Source of the DNA: Nematostella vectensis
Taxonomy: Eukaryota; Cnidaria; Anthozoa; Actiniaria; Edwardsiidae
Length of the DNA: 64,000 nucleotides
Reading direction: 5' to 3'
Assembly (NCBI RefSeq): GCF_932526225.1
Contig: NC_064038.1
Location: 17,533,075-17,597,074 of the forward strand
The notes under the pieces: model-generated
Told to the model about the DNA's origin: nothing
Seen by the model: the letters and a program-made list of their open reading frames with translations, nothing else
Database searches by the model: none
Made by a program: the position numbers and the translations under genes
Shown here: positions 18,804-33,800 of the stretch, one piece after another
Layout of the letters: every line of letters begins with the position of its first letter
How positions within the stretch are numbered: position 1 is the stretch's first letter

Positions 18804-21800
18804 ATGAATGCCAGCACAGCAGCATGGAAGTGGCTGCAAATATCATCATTTCTCTTTTGTATTGGAACTTCTATCTCATCCAGTACTAGAACACTTTATC
18901 AAAGCTGTTTAGGTAAGGTTTTTGGTTTATTGTGTGCGTTCATTTGCCTTGTTATGATACATGGCCTCTATTTATCCAGATACAGTCACCTCACAGTTAC
19001 AATTCTTTTTAACACCTTACAAGGTGTCATAATCATTGAACCATGATTGTCATTTGTTATTTACACCTTACAAGGTGTCATAATCATTGAACCATGATTG
19101 TCATTTGTTATTTACACCTTAACTCTGCTTGGCCTTTCTCTTTCAGATTGTATAACTTTCCCTCAAAGTACAGAGTATAGTATTATAGATGCAAAACAGA
19201 TATTTATTGATGATGAACAGAACAAAATAATTGTAGCTACTAGGTAGGTTATGAATACACTCATACAGCTATCTACTGTAAAATACACTCATACAGCTAT
19301 CTACTGTAAAATACACTCATACAGCTATCTACTGTAAAATACACTCATACAGCTATCTACTGTAAAATACACTCATACAGCTATCTACTGTAAAATACAC
19401 TCATACAGCTATCTACTGTAAAATACACTCATACAGCTATCTACTGTAAAATACACTCATATACAGCTATCTACTGTAAAATACACTCATACAGCTATCT
19501 ACTGTAAAATACACTCATACAGCTATCTACTGTAAAATACACTCATACAGCTATCTACTGTAAAATACACTCATACAGCTATCTACTGTAAAATACACTC
19601 ATACAGCTATCTACTGTAAAATACACTCATACAGCTATCTACTGTAAAATACACTCATACAGCTATCTACTGTAAAATACACTCATACAGCTATCTACTG
19701 TAAAATACACTCATACAGCTATCTACTGTAAAATACACTCATACAGCTATCTACTGTAAAATACACTCATATACAGCTATCTACTGTAAAATACACTCAT
19801 ACAGCTATCTACTGTAAAATACACTCATACAGCTATCTACTGTAAAATACACTCATACAGCTATCTACTGTAAAATACACTCATACAGCTATCTACTGTA
19901 AAATACACTCATACAGCTATCTACTGTAAAATACACTCATACAGCTATCTACTGTAAAATACACTCATACAGCTATCTACTGTAAAATACACTCATACAG
20001 CTATCTACTGTAAAATACACTCATACAGCTATCTACTGTAAAATACACTCATACAGCTATCTACTGTAAAATACACTCATACAGCTATCTACTGTAAAAT
20101 ACACTCATACAGCTATCTACTGTAAAATACACTCATACAGCTATCTACTGTAAAATACACTCATACAGCTATCTACTGTAAAATACACTCATACAGCTAT
20201 CTACTGTAAAATACACTCATACAGCTATCTACTGTAAAATACACTCATACAGCTATCTACTGTAAAATACACTCATACAGCTATCTACTGTAAAATACAC
20301 TCATACAGCTATCTACTGTAAGCACAATCTAGTTTTTGATGTTGCATATGACTTATTTTAAAACTTTCCTTTTAAATGTAAATAATGGTATATTTTGAAA
20401 AAAAAATGAGGAAAGTAAATTGATCACACGCAGATACCAGTAGTTCTCACTGTGATTTAGTCCTGATTTGGATTTTGAATCCTGAGTTTGTCTTTACCTC
20501 CTGTCTCTGCAACCAACCAAGAAATATCTGATGATTTGGGTTTACATATTTTAGCATGTTTTATGTCCATTTTTTAAAATTAACATGTGTTTGTTTTGTT
20601 TGATGTACTGTTTGTTTTGTTTGATGTATTATGTGTTTGTTTTGTTTGATGTACTATGTGTTTGTTTTGTTTGATGTACTATATGTTTTGTTTGATGTAC
20701 TATGTGTTTGTTTTGTTTGATGTACTATGTGTTTGTTTTGTTTGATGTACTACGTGTTTGTTTTGTTTGATGTACTACTTCTTTGTTTTGTTTGTTGTAC
20801 TATGTGTTTGTTTTGTTTGTTGTACTATGTGTTTGTTTTGTTTGATGTACTACTTCTTTGTTTGTTTGATGTACTATGTGTTTGTTTTGTTTGATGTACT
20901 ACTTCTTTGTTTTGTTTGTTGTACTATGTGTTTGTTTTGTTTGATGTACTATGTGTTTGTTTTGTTTGATGTACTACTTCTTTGTTTTGTTTGTTGTACT
21001 ATGTGTTTGTTTTGTTTGATGTACTATGTGTTTGTTTTGTTTGATGTACTACTTCTTTGTTTTGTTTGTTGTACTATGTGTTTGTTTTGTTTGATGTACT
21101 ATGTGTTTGTTTTGTTTGATGTACTACTTCTTTGTTTTGTTTGTTGTACTACTTCTTTGTTTTGTTTGTACTACATGTTTGTTTTGTTTGATGTACTATG
21201 TGTTTGTTTTGTTTGATGTTCTATGAAGTTTCCAAATTCTTAGAAGCCTGTATGGTTAGCATATGACTGCCAATTTTTTTATTTTGTTCAGTAATTATAT
21301 TATCATTATTACTGTTTTTTTTTTTGCAGAGGGACTGTGTTAAGACTCACTGCTACATCCCTAAGATTATCATCACCATCTGAAGATGTATGTTAACCTT
21401 TTATCTTGATCCCTTTTGGCAATGATGAGCTGAACATAGCAGAAGAGATTATTCAATTAACGGCTTATTGAACAAAAGAAGGAATTCACCCCTTGGCTTG
21501 TCAAGGTTGTGGCTTAGTATTATGAACTATGATGAATATTTATAAAATAAGTATACAGTAGGACAATATAGATAATAATATGTATGATAGTATAGTACAC
21601 ATATAGCGATATCATTTAGCCATGAAGCTGTTTTCAGTTTTACGAAAACTTTTAATGCATTTTTAGGTTCTGCCAAGAAAGTGTCTATTTTCTGTATTTT
21701 TAAAAATTTCCTATTCAATTTTTTAATGGTTTGTCATAGATTGTGGATCTTAAACCTAAAGACAGTGCAATACAGCGGTGTATGCAGATGGGGAAGTCAC

Positions 21801-24800
21801 AGGTAAAAATAGTCATATAGTAAATATACAGTAGTTATTGTAGCCATGGTAAACGTGGTTTAAAGTTCAATAAATTATATAATTAAAGAGTTCTAGCCTG
21901 ATCCTAACTGAGTCTACCCATCAACTCCTTCTATCGCATTCAAGTGTTTTACTTATTTTTTTATTGGTGTAAATGGTGTTCATTGTCAATCTGTTTGTTA
22001 ATTAATTACTCTATTTTAAATTTATCCATTTGTCTGGCTCATTTAATATTTCCCTCTTTCTTATTCCTGAATTACGTACTTGTTTATTACTAATTTGTCC
22101 ATGTTTTCATCAATTAAATATGAGTCTTCATTTTCAACCCTTAGGCTGTTTGCCATAACTTTTTCAAACTGCTTTTACTGGATACAAATCAGAGACTCTT
22201 TGCATGTGGGACAAATGCTGCAAACCCTACCTGTTGGAGATTCAATGTAAGCTGTAGATAGATAGAGTATGCAATTAATTGACAAAAAGTTTCCCTAGAC
22301 CAATACTGTATAGATTACAAAAGCTGCATATATTCCAAAATTTCATGTCAAATTGTGATTTAAATATATCAGGTTGCCATATATCAAGTTGCCATAGGTC
22401 ACATTGTCATTTTAAAAATATTGACTATTTTTCATATTGAAAATTTAAACGGACAAGTGACTTAGTTTGGCTTTTTAATCTCGGGATGTATCCTTCTATG
22501 AAAAATATTTTTCTTGCAGAGGACAGCGTCTTTATCACCACTTCCTCCCACTGGCATTGAAGGGGAGACAAGAAGCCCAGAGCTCCCAGACCAGGATGTG
22601 ACTGGTGTATTTGTCTGTAAGTTAAGCTCCCAATATGCGATTGCAGTGATGTTTGTATTTAACCTTTGTGAATTCGATTTTGTGGCTTTTAGATTATAGC
22701 ATTTTTTAAATACTCATACAACCAACATTTATTTTCTCTTCCAGCTCAACCAGACAATGGGGAATACTTGTTCACTGGGATAAGTATCAGGTCTGGAACG
22801 AGGTCCACCATCTACAGAACCACAGCCCAGGACTCTATTAATAATTATTTGGCAACAGAAGGAACTGAAGCCTTCCTTAAAGGTATAAACTTTGTTTTGC
22901 AATGCTTGTCCACCACAACATATATATTCTTCTGTCAAAGTTAAAGGGAGCAGCATCACAAAAGACATCTTACGACATAGTTCATGGCCCAGTGGGTATA
23001 GTACAGTACAGCCTGGAAGAAACTTAACATTTTGTGTGTGTTTTCTGCGCGAATTTTGCATGTTTTTTGCGTGTAGTTTGAGTGTAATTAGATTCATACT
23101 CTCCAACTACACGCACCTACAGGGGACTACACGCACCAAGCTACACATACCTGTTAGCCTCATTAACTTATTTGGAATCCCTTGAGAGCATTCGTGGCTA
23201 CAACTCAATGCCATGCATTTGTATGTGAAAAGAAAACTTGGGCGTTTGGCGTTTGATGTGATAGAATTTCACTATTCAAAAGCCTGATACAACTTTAGCT
23301 CCTTTACTTTATAATATCGGCAATAAAAACTGATCTCTTTAAACTTCATGCCTAATTTGGCTTAATACAAGTAGTTTTACCAAGCGAAAGTAGAAAGTTT
23401 TTTTTGTATTAATAAGAAGGAGTAAAAGCGAAGGTTATGTGTTGAACTGGTGCTTTCTTGCTCAATCAACGAAAAAAGTTACCAAAGCCATGTGAAACTA
23501 ATATATTTAGCCGCGCTCCGTGCTACTAAAATCGCTACGAAATGTTTAGTATGTTAGTCTAATTCACGAGAAATGCTCATTATAAGATCACGGCAATCAG
23601 ACAGTGTGTTAGTTTTACCAACAACAAAAGAACGTGCAAATTCACACCGGCTAGTCACTGTATACAAAGTCTCGCCAGCTAGTCAGACACTATATGTAGT
23701 TGTTTGTCACTAGCATGACATGATGTTGTGTTTAGGAAGTGTAGTAAATTTCGCTTGTTAAAACGCTAGGGTAAAACATTGACGACGACAACGGCATGTT
23801 AATGTTGACGGCAACTTAACTATGATTGTTTTCCCTTGCTATTAAACTTGCGCATCAAACAGACCCCTCATAAACGAATACTCTATATCCCAGCTTTAAT
23901 TCGCTATAAAGAACGTCGCAATCGGTAAAATATTCTATTTAGTTTGGGTTGTACGCAAGATCGAGAAAGCGAGGTGACAATTGATCTTCGCTTGCCTTTG
24001 CAAAACAAAGACATTGTTATGTCAGCGGCAACTAAACTATGACTGTTTTCTCTTGCTATTAAACTCGCGCATCAAACAGACCCCTCATAAACGAATCCTC
24101 TATATCCCAGCTTTAATTTGCTTTAAAGAACGTCTCAATCAGTAAATTAGTCGATTTAGTTAGGGCCGTACGCAAGATTGAGAAAGCGAGGTGACAATTG
24201 ATCTTCGCTTGCCTTTGCAAAACAAAGACAGTGTAATGTCGGCGGCAACTACCGCATTATTTTAATGCATACATGCCCGTACGCTTCAACTAAAACGTCC
24301 TCGTTTCAAGTGGCTTTCGTATGAAAGTATTTTCGGCATTATCAATATTTCTCCCTTCATTAAAAATTCGAGCGAACAATAGCCAACATTCCTGCACAAC
24401 AAAGGAAAACTACACACACCGTTCGTGTAGTACACTCAGCGTTTTACACGCAAAATCCGCGCATACACTACACTAAAAAAAAACGTGCCCGACGCTGTTA
24501 AGTTTCTTCCAGGCTGTACTGTACATCATAATGCATGGCCTAGTGGGTATAGTACAACACAATGCATGGCCTAGTGGGTATAGTACAACACAATGCAAGG
24601 CCTAGTGGGTATAGTACAACACAATGCATGGCCTAGTGGGTATAGTATAACACAATGCATGGCCTAGTGGGTATAGTACAACACAATGCATGGCCTAGTG
24701 GGTATAGTACAACACAATGCATGGCCTAGTGGGTATAGTATAACACAATGCATGGCCTAGTGGGTATAGTACAACACAATGCATGGCCTAGTGGGTATAG

Positions 24801-27800
24801 TACAACACAATGCATGGCCTAGTGGGTATAGTACATCATAATGCATGGCCTAGTGGGTATAGTACAGCACAATGCATGGCCTAGTGGGTATAGTACAACA
24901 CAATGCATGGCCTAGTGGGTATAGTACATCATAATGCATGGCCTAGTGGGTATAGTACAACACAATGCATGGCCTAGTGGGTATAGTACATCATAATGCA
25001 TGGCCTAGTGGGTATAGTACAACACAATGCATGGCCTAGTGGGTATAGTACATCATAATGCATGGCCTAGTGGGTATAGTACATCATAATGCATGGCCTA
25101 GTGGGTATAGTACATCATAATGCATGGCCTAGTGGGTATAGTACAGCACAATGCATGGCCTAGTGGGTATAGTACAACACAATGCATGGCCTAGTGGGTA
25201 TAGTACATCATAATGCATGGCCTAGTGGGTATAGTACATCATAATGCATGGCCTAGTGGGTATAGTACATCATAATGCATGGCCTAGTGGGTATAGTACA
25301 ACACAATGCATGGCCTAGTGGGTATAGTACAACACAATGCAAGGCCTAGTGGGTATAGTACAACACAATGCATGGCCTAGTGGGTATAGTACATCATAAT
25401 GCATGGCCTAGTGGGTATAGTACATCATAATGCATGGCCTAGTGGGTATAGTACAACACAATGCATGGCCTAGTGGGTATAGTACATCATAATGCATGGC
25501 CTAGTGGGTATAGTACAACACAATGCATGGCCTAGTGGGTATAGTACATCATAATGCATGGCCTAGTGGGTATAGTACATCATAATGCATGGCCTAGTGG
25601 GTATAGTACATCATAATGCATGGCCTAGTGGGTATAGTACAGCACAATGCATGGCCTAGTGGGTATAGTACAACACAATGCATGGCCTAGTGGGTATAGT
25701 ACAACACAATGCATGGCCTAGTGGGTATAGTACAACACAATGCATGGCCTAGTGGGTATAGTACAGCACAATGCATGGCCTAGTGGGTATAGTACAACAC
25801 AATGCATGGCCTAGTGGGTATAGTACATCATAATGCATGGCCTAGTGGGTATAGTACAACACAATGCATGGCCTAGTGGGTATAGTACATCATAATGCAT
25901 GGCCTAGTGGGTATAGTACAACACAATGCATGGCCTAGTGGGTATAGTACATCATAATGCATGGCCTAGTGGGTATAGTACATCATAATGCATGGCCTAG
26001 TGGGTATAGTACATCATAATGCATGGCCTAGTGGGTATAGTACAGCACAATGCATGGCCTAGTGGGTATAGTACAACACAATGCATGGCCTAGTGGGTAT
26101 AGTACAACACAATGCATGGCCTAGTGGGTATAGTACAACACAATGCATGGCCTAGTGGGTATAGTACAACACAATGTATGTCCTAGTGGGTATAGTACAA
26201 CACAATGCATGGCCTAGTGGGTATAGTACATCATAATGCATGGCCTAGTGGGTATAGTACAACACAATGCATGGCCTAGTGGGTATAGTACAACACAATG
26301 CATTGCCAAGTGTGTATAGTACAACACAATGCATGGCCTAGTGGGTATAGTATAACACAATGCATGGCCTAGTGGGTATAGTACAGCACAATGCATGGCC
26401 TAGTGGGTATAGTACATCACAATGCATGGCCTAGTGGGTATAGTACAGCACAATGCATGGCCTAGTGGGTATAGTACAACACAATGCATGGCCTAGTGGG
26501 TATAGTACAACAATGCATGGCCTAGTGGGTATAGTACAACACAATGTATGGCCTAGTGGGTATAGTACAACACAATGCATGGCCTAGTGGGTATAGTACA
26601 ACACAATGCATGGCCTAGTGGGTATAGTACAACACAATGCATGGCCTAGTGGGTATAGTACAACAATGCATGGCCTAGTGGGTATAGTACAATACAATGC
26701 AATGCCTAGTGGATATAGTACAACAAAATGCATGGCCTAGTGGGTATAGTACAACACAATGCATGGCCTAGTGGATATAGTACAACACAATGCATGGCCT
26801 AGTGGGTATAGTACAACACAATGCATGGCCTAGTGGGTATAGTACAACAATGCATGGCCTAGTGGGTATAGTACAATACAATGCAATGCCTAGTGGATAT
26901 AGTACAACAAAATGCATGGCCTAGTGGGTATAGTACAACACAATGCATGGCCTAGTGGATATAGTACAACACAATGCATGGCCTAGTGGGTATAGTACAA
27001 CACAATGCATGGCCTAGTGGGTATAGTACAACACAATGCATGGCCTAGTGGGTATAGTACAACACAATGCATGGCCTAGTGGGTATAGTACAACACAATG
27101 CATGGCCTAGTGGGTATAGTACAACAATGCATGGCCTAGTGGGTATAGTACAACACAATGCATGGCCTAGTGGGTATAGTACAACACAATGCATGGCCTA
27201 GTGGGTATAGTACAACACAATGCATGGCCTAGTGGGTATAGTACAACACAATGCATGGCCTAGTGGGTATAGTACAACACAATGCATGGCCTAGTGGGTA
27301 TAGTACATCATAATGCATGGCCTAGTGGGTATAGTACAACACAATGCATGGCCTAGTGGGTATAGTACATCATAATGCATGGCCTAGTGGATATAGTACA
27401 ACACAATGCATGGCCTAGTGGGTATAGTACATCATAATGCATGGCCTAGTGGGTATAGTACAACACAATGCATGGCCTAGTGGGTATAGTACAACACAAT
27501 GCATGGCCTAGTGGGTATAGTACAGCACAATGAATGGCCTAGTGGGTATAGTACAACACAATGCATGGCCTAGTGGGTATAGTACAACATAATGCATGGC
27601 CTAGTGGGTATAGTACATCATAATGCATGGCCTAGTGGGTATAGTACAACACAATGCATGGCCTAGTGGGTATAGTACAACATAATGCATGGCCTAGTGG
27701 GTATAGTACATCATAATGTATGGCCTAGTGGGTATAGTACATCATAATGCATGGCCTAGTGGGTATAGTACAACACAATGCATGGCCTAGTGGGTATAGT

Positions 27801-30800
27801 ACAGCACAATGCATGGCCTAGTGGGTATAGTACAACACAATGCATGGCCTAGTGGGTATAGTACAACACAATGCATGGCCTAGTGGGTATAGTACAACAC
27901 AATGCATGGCCTAGTGGGTATAGACAGCTTGGTAAAATTGATGTTACTTATGAGAGATTTGAAGTTAACTTGAAATATAGTTTACTGTCAAGAACATTGT
28001 TGACATTTTCAGACGCTCACTTTGTGTCATCATACCACATCCCGGATGAATTCATCTACTTCTTCTTCAGGGAGACTGCCATTGAAGAAAAGCCAAAGGT
28101 TGAAATTAATATTAAAAACACTAATCAATATTAAAAACACTAATGAATATTAAAAACATTCATCAATATTCAATAGGAACCTTATTGTTCAATAAGATAC
28201 CCTTCTTTGGACATGTGAGATGGGATTGAAATTGTCTCCAGGGAAATATTTGAGTATATTGAAAAAGCTATCATGGCGTCATGAAGCTTTACTGTTTATA
28301 ATGTTGCATGTTCATTAGCATATAATTTGATACTCTATCTTACCTCTTGCTCGGAATTTCTCCACCAAACATTTATAGAATCCCCCCTCCATATTTACAA
28401 TGTTTTATCCAATCCCTGAACTTTTGAGAAATCAGTCTTGAAAAAAGTTATGTTCTTGTGAAAGTCTTGTTGACACAACCTACCCGCCATTTACAACTTT
28501 TCTTGGAGTTTCTAGTAGCCTTATGAACACTTTCCTGCAACGTTTTCTTTTCTTCCTCCAAGGTTCTAGGGGCCCTGAACTTTTGTTTGGAAAGGACATG
28601 TAGTGTTCCCTAAAAGTTTGTTTATCTGTTACTCTGTTCTTTACATCTTTAGGCTGTTTATTCAAGAGTGGGAAGAGTCTGCTCTGTAAGTATTATCACA
28701 GTAAACTGAATCATTACAATAAAAATGAATAACATCTCTATGTGTGTGACTACATGGTTTGTAATATCTGTAAGTATTATCACAGTAAACTGAATCGTCA
28801 CAATAAAAATGAATAACATCTCTATGTTTGTGACTACATGGTTTGTGATCTCTGTAAGTATTATCTCAGTAAACTGAATCATCACAATAAAAATGAATAA
28901 CATCTCTATGTTTGTGACTACATGGTTTATGATTAGTATCTGAGATTACATTTTTGCTCTCTAAGTATGACTCAGGAGGCTTGTTTGTGCTGAGCAAGAA
29001 GTTCACATCATTCACAAAATCAAGAATTGAGTGTGCATCTCCTGGGGATGTACAGTTTAACTTTGACCTGATTCGTAAGTCTTTAACGCAGATTCTCAAG
29101 TTGCTTGATTATTCACTGGGATCTTGTTGTGGTATTTAGAACCCACTATTCTATTATCATTTTCCTATATATTTTTTCAGAATCAACTTTCAAGTATGGG
29201 GATGGCCCTGAAGCTATTATTTTTGGTGTGTTCACAACACCCAAGTAAGTGCTTGCTTTTCTGGTATATGTATTTACCAAACAGCAAAATGTAAACATTG
29301 TATTTGTACAAGCAACAGGAGTACGATGCTTTCACCAACTTGTGCTTCTTAAGTTCGAATTGGGAAGTTTATTGTCATTTTTATATCTTTTTCTGAAAGA
29401 TAAACTTTAAAGTGTTTCTGAAGCGAAAGGAAACATAGCCTTTTTGTGTCATTTTTTTAAACCTCAAATATCAAAGGAACAACATTTCAAAGCTGTCGAT
29501 CCACATAAACCCATTGGAAAAAAGTATTGCGTGAAGTAGGTGTTTTTGTCCCATCAAGTGCGACATTTTGAAGGGCTTGTGACATCACTTGCTCAGCGGG
29601 AAGAAAAGCGCGCGAAAGGAAGGCGACGGTCATGGCCACAACACAAGCCCATATGAAGTTTACTTTGCGGATTCCCGAGGCCACAAAAGCTGCAAAAATT
29701 ATGGCCTAACAACTGACTTGTCGATGTTCCTTCCGCCCCTAAAATGACATGGTGCAAAAAGATTAATCTTGTGTGAAGATCGTCGAGGAAATCAGAATGT
29801 TGCACCTTTCTAACCTTAGGCAATTTGAACTGCTACTTCGGAGCCTACTGCTACTTTGAAGCTGCTACTTCTGAGCCAACGAGTTACACAAAGTTGACAT
29901 TCTTGTAGCTAGGCACAGAAAAATCTATAGCGAATCTAAGAGCAATGTGGGGTTCGAACTGTGAAAGGGTTTTAAAGAGAAATAAGTCTATCAAGAAGGC
30001 AAAGTCGTTGAGAAAATGGCAAGGTATTTGTCTTGTTTTGTTCGGTTTTGATTGCTTACACGTGCGCTCAATGGATTCGCGTCATCGTTCACAAGCCATT
30101 TACTTGTTGTTCTTCTTATAATTCGTATTCAATTGACCTTTATGAATTATCTCTAGTAGAGGGTCTTAACATGACTATCAATCCTAGCTAAAGATATTTT
30201 GGTTAATTATAGAAATCTGAGCTGAAGGGTCGTTTACAGTGTTTTGGTCGATTGACAATCCGCTGTAGAGTGGAACCTACACAATCAGGTTTAGGCAAGG
30301 TGGAAATCGAACACACCAAAATAATAATCCCCTCAAAGTGTTCTGGGGCCATTAGAATAGCAAAACATGCTGATGGGGCAAAAAATTCATGATTTGATTG
30401 AACTAATAAAGCATTTTGTGGTGTTGAGAGGGGGGCACATTTTTTCATGTCTGCCTATTTTGCTAAACAGGGGGGGAAAAGTTTCCTCCCCCTTGTTCTA
30501 AGCTATAGCCCTGCTGCTAAATCAAACTGTTTTTATTATATGTCACCTTAAGAGTTAGAAGGGGAATGTGCATCTACTCAGGTGACTACACAAAGAAGTT
30601 TGTTTTTCCACTTAGGGCTACAACTAGGGGGATCAAGTGTTTCCAGGGTGGCTAGTATAAGGATTTCATGGAAAGGAGATCCAATGTCCTTTTTTATGTT
30701 TTCATACAAAATCTCAGAGATTAGGGGACCACAGCAGTCCACCCCAAGGTACACCTTAGATGGAGAAAGAAGGCTATAGAGAGTTACCTAGCCTTACCTT

Positions 30801-33800
30801 GCTAGTCCACCAGAATTGTATAAGCTTGCTGTCATATGCTCGGTGAAAAAGACTATATAATCCATCATGTTGACCCTCGCCCTCAACTTTTCATAGTACA
30901 GTATGCAAATAATTTCTTCTCCTGTATCTATACTATTAGCAGTAGAATGTTTTTTTAATAAAACCATTTTTGCCATTGCCCCCCTTCACAAGATTGAAGT
31001 TAGAAGCTAACAAAGTGCAACCAAGGGATAAGTTTCAAATACCCCAAAGCGCCATGTAGAGTCATCAGCAATGGTAAAAGAAAACAAGGAAGAAATGAAA
31101 ATAGTGATGCAATTAAAAAAAGTATTTCTAGCTAATCAAAGACAAAATGCAGACGTCAAGGATCAAAGAAAGAACAGTCACAAAATTAAAATTTAAATGA
31201 AATAAAGCCTGAATTGACTGTTATCAGCTAGGAAATAAAAGCTTATTGTATAACAGACTAATGCACATACACTGGCTAGACACTCAAGAGTTAGTGACTA
31301 TTCATGGTCACATTTGTGACTTGGTATCAAACAAGCAGCCTTCTATAAATCGGAGTCACTTTGCTTCCCAAACAGCCAAATGGTGAATAAATATTGGAAT
31401 CAATAAACTTGTGGATATTCTCAATCAAGAAAATTTTGCACAAGACTATGCTAAAGAAAAGGGGTATGTATGCTGTACAGCCAATCTAAGGTTCTGAGCA
31501 ACTTAAATTTGAAATGAGTGAGTAAACCTTTAATTTTACGCAATGCACAATCATGGCGAGTTTGTAATGGGCATGCCAAGTGCAATGACAGACCGCAGGG
31601 GTCATCTTGAGCCCTCTTGGCTGAGGCCATACGATTATGATGATGAAACGAGAGCGATATCACTGAAGCTTGTATATTTGGATAGTGTCTCTTTGCTTTG
31701 TATTTACTGTATTATTTGATGAAAACTAATGAAGATGAGTCCCTCACATAAACCAAGCTGATGTTGACTTGAAATTGAGTACAGACCCTGTAGCATTACT
31801 GTGCCTCTCAATGATTCTTACAAAATTAAAGTATGTAATACTCTATCTCATGGGCCCTCAAGTGCACATCAACAGAAGCCCAGCATCTGCAAAACAGCAA
31901 AAGAGAGAGTCATTATCTAAAAAAAGAACATTTTAAAAGTCAACATGATAACTCTGATGAGTATTTTTAGAAAAGAAATTATGGATCCTAACAAATTATC
32001 CAAGTCAACAGAATCCCCATTAGACCTGAACTAAATGGATCAGGTTTCACAATAACGTTTTGCTATTTGAATACAGTGCATTGTTTTTTTTATTACAAAA
32101 CGGTGTAAAATACTTTATATAAGTTGTTACTTAATTAATATAACTTAATTAATATATATTAATTTTGTGAGTCCCCATTTTGACTTTTTCGAAACTAAAT
32201 GGATTAGGTTTCACAATTATGTTTTGCTAGTTGAATAAATTGCATTCATTTTGTTAAATACAAAGTAGAAGGTAAATTTATGATGTGATGTATGATTTCT
32301 TCTCGGATTGCTACTGAAAACCAGCAAAAAAGTTAAGCTTCGGCGAGCGTATTATCGTATTTACTCGCATCCAGATCACAGCTCGAGTACAGAAAAATAA
32401 ACTTACCAAATAAACTGACTTCTGGAAAACTGCCCTGGAAGCCGTGCTATTATCCTCTCTGATGGTAGATACAACAGATCATTTTATAATCCACTTATTT
32501 CTCCGTTTGTATCATGCAAACGACTCTCACTCGTTCAGCTTCAAGGGAATGCACTGCTCCTTTCTATCCAAATTCGCTCCTGTTGCCTGCCGAAGAGTTT
32601 TGTATGACTCTTCACTAGACTATTTGTTGTAATCAGACATTGTAAGAATATAAATGCAATAAATAGTAGGACAAACTAGTGAACTTTTTGGTCAATAATC
32701 GATTCAAAATGACTCCTTCAGCATAGTAAGCAACCGTGTGATGAAACACGGGCAGTGCCTATAATGTAATTTTGCTTTATTTTTTGTCGCACTTGTTACC
32801 GCTCTTTGAAGAATAATTGCATCATGTTGCTTGTAATCTTTTAGTTTGACTTTTCTTTTATAATATTAAGTGAAGATTGAATTTTATAATAAGCCTAAGA
32901 ACAGCCTGACACGATTTTCGCTTCAGAAACACTTTAAGACAAAAACTTCTAAATCACTCATTGGCCCATACTTAGCAATACACTTTGCTCCAAAACGTAT
33001 CAATTCTCTACCTATAAACCTATGCCATATTTACTCATGAATAATACACACTTTTTTCATACGAAAATGTCCTCCAAAATTGGGGCGTGTATTATACACG
33101 AAACTTCTTGTTTGTTGCTCTGCAACATGTGGTTTTGTTGTACCAAATCTAAATAAGCAACAAAGTCTGGAGAGTGTTCCATGAAGGACTCAGGCGAGAA
33201 AGAAGTAGATGTTTTTTATGTTTGTTTTAGGCGAATGTCACGATTATTCTCTAATACTTCCCATCTAGGATTTTTGTCAAATATAGTTACCTTAAAAAAT
33301 CAGTGTGGGAATAATACATAAGAGTGTATTATGCATGAGTAAATACAGTAAATATTTTATTATAGAGACTGTTTTTTATGTTTTTTTCTTGGCCATTTTC
33401 TAGGAATGGGTTAGCTGGCTCTGCAGTGTGTTTGTATCCCATGAAGACCATCCAGTCAGTATTTGCCTCAAGCTTGTATCTTGAGGAAAAGACTGTAAAC
33501 CAAGACCCAGTTATTAAGGGCTGGGTCACTACAGGCCTGCCGCAGGGCCTGGAAGCTACTCCTGGAAGACCTAAGGTATGGGTGTTTCTACTCTCATTTC
33601 AATATATGCATGCTTGGATACTTTTGAAAAGTGTTCTTATGAATACTCCTTCAGAAACAGTTGATAACTCAAGCATGCAAGAATATAGACCATTATTCTT
33701 TTAAAAAAACCCAGGAAATTGGTTTTACAAAAGCATCATCGTTACTACTAAAACTGGCCAAACAATCCTGTTTTTATCATCACTTGACAGACAACAAAGT

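Noticed and set aside
20758-21216. 152-codon Cys/Phe/Leu-rich ORF resembling a membrane protein
   Set aside because: Translation of the T/G-rich 25-bp array within a semaphorin intron.
24524-27925. Possible CRISPR array
   Set aside because: Units are contiguous 31-bp copies with no unique spacers; this is a eukaryotic minisatellite.
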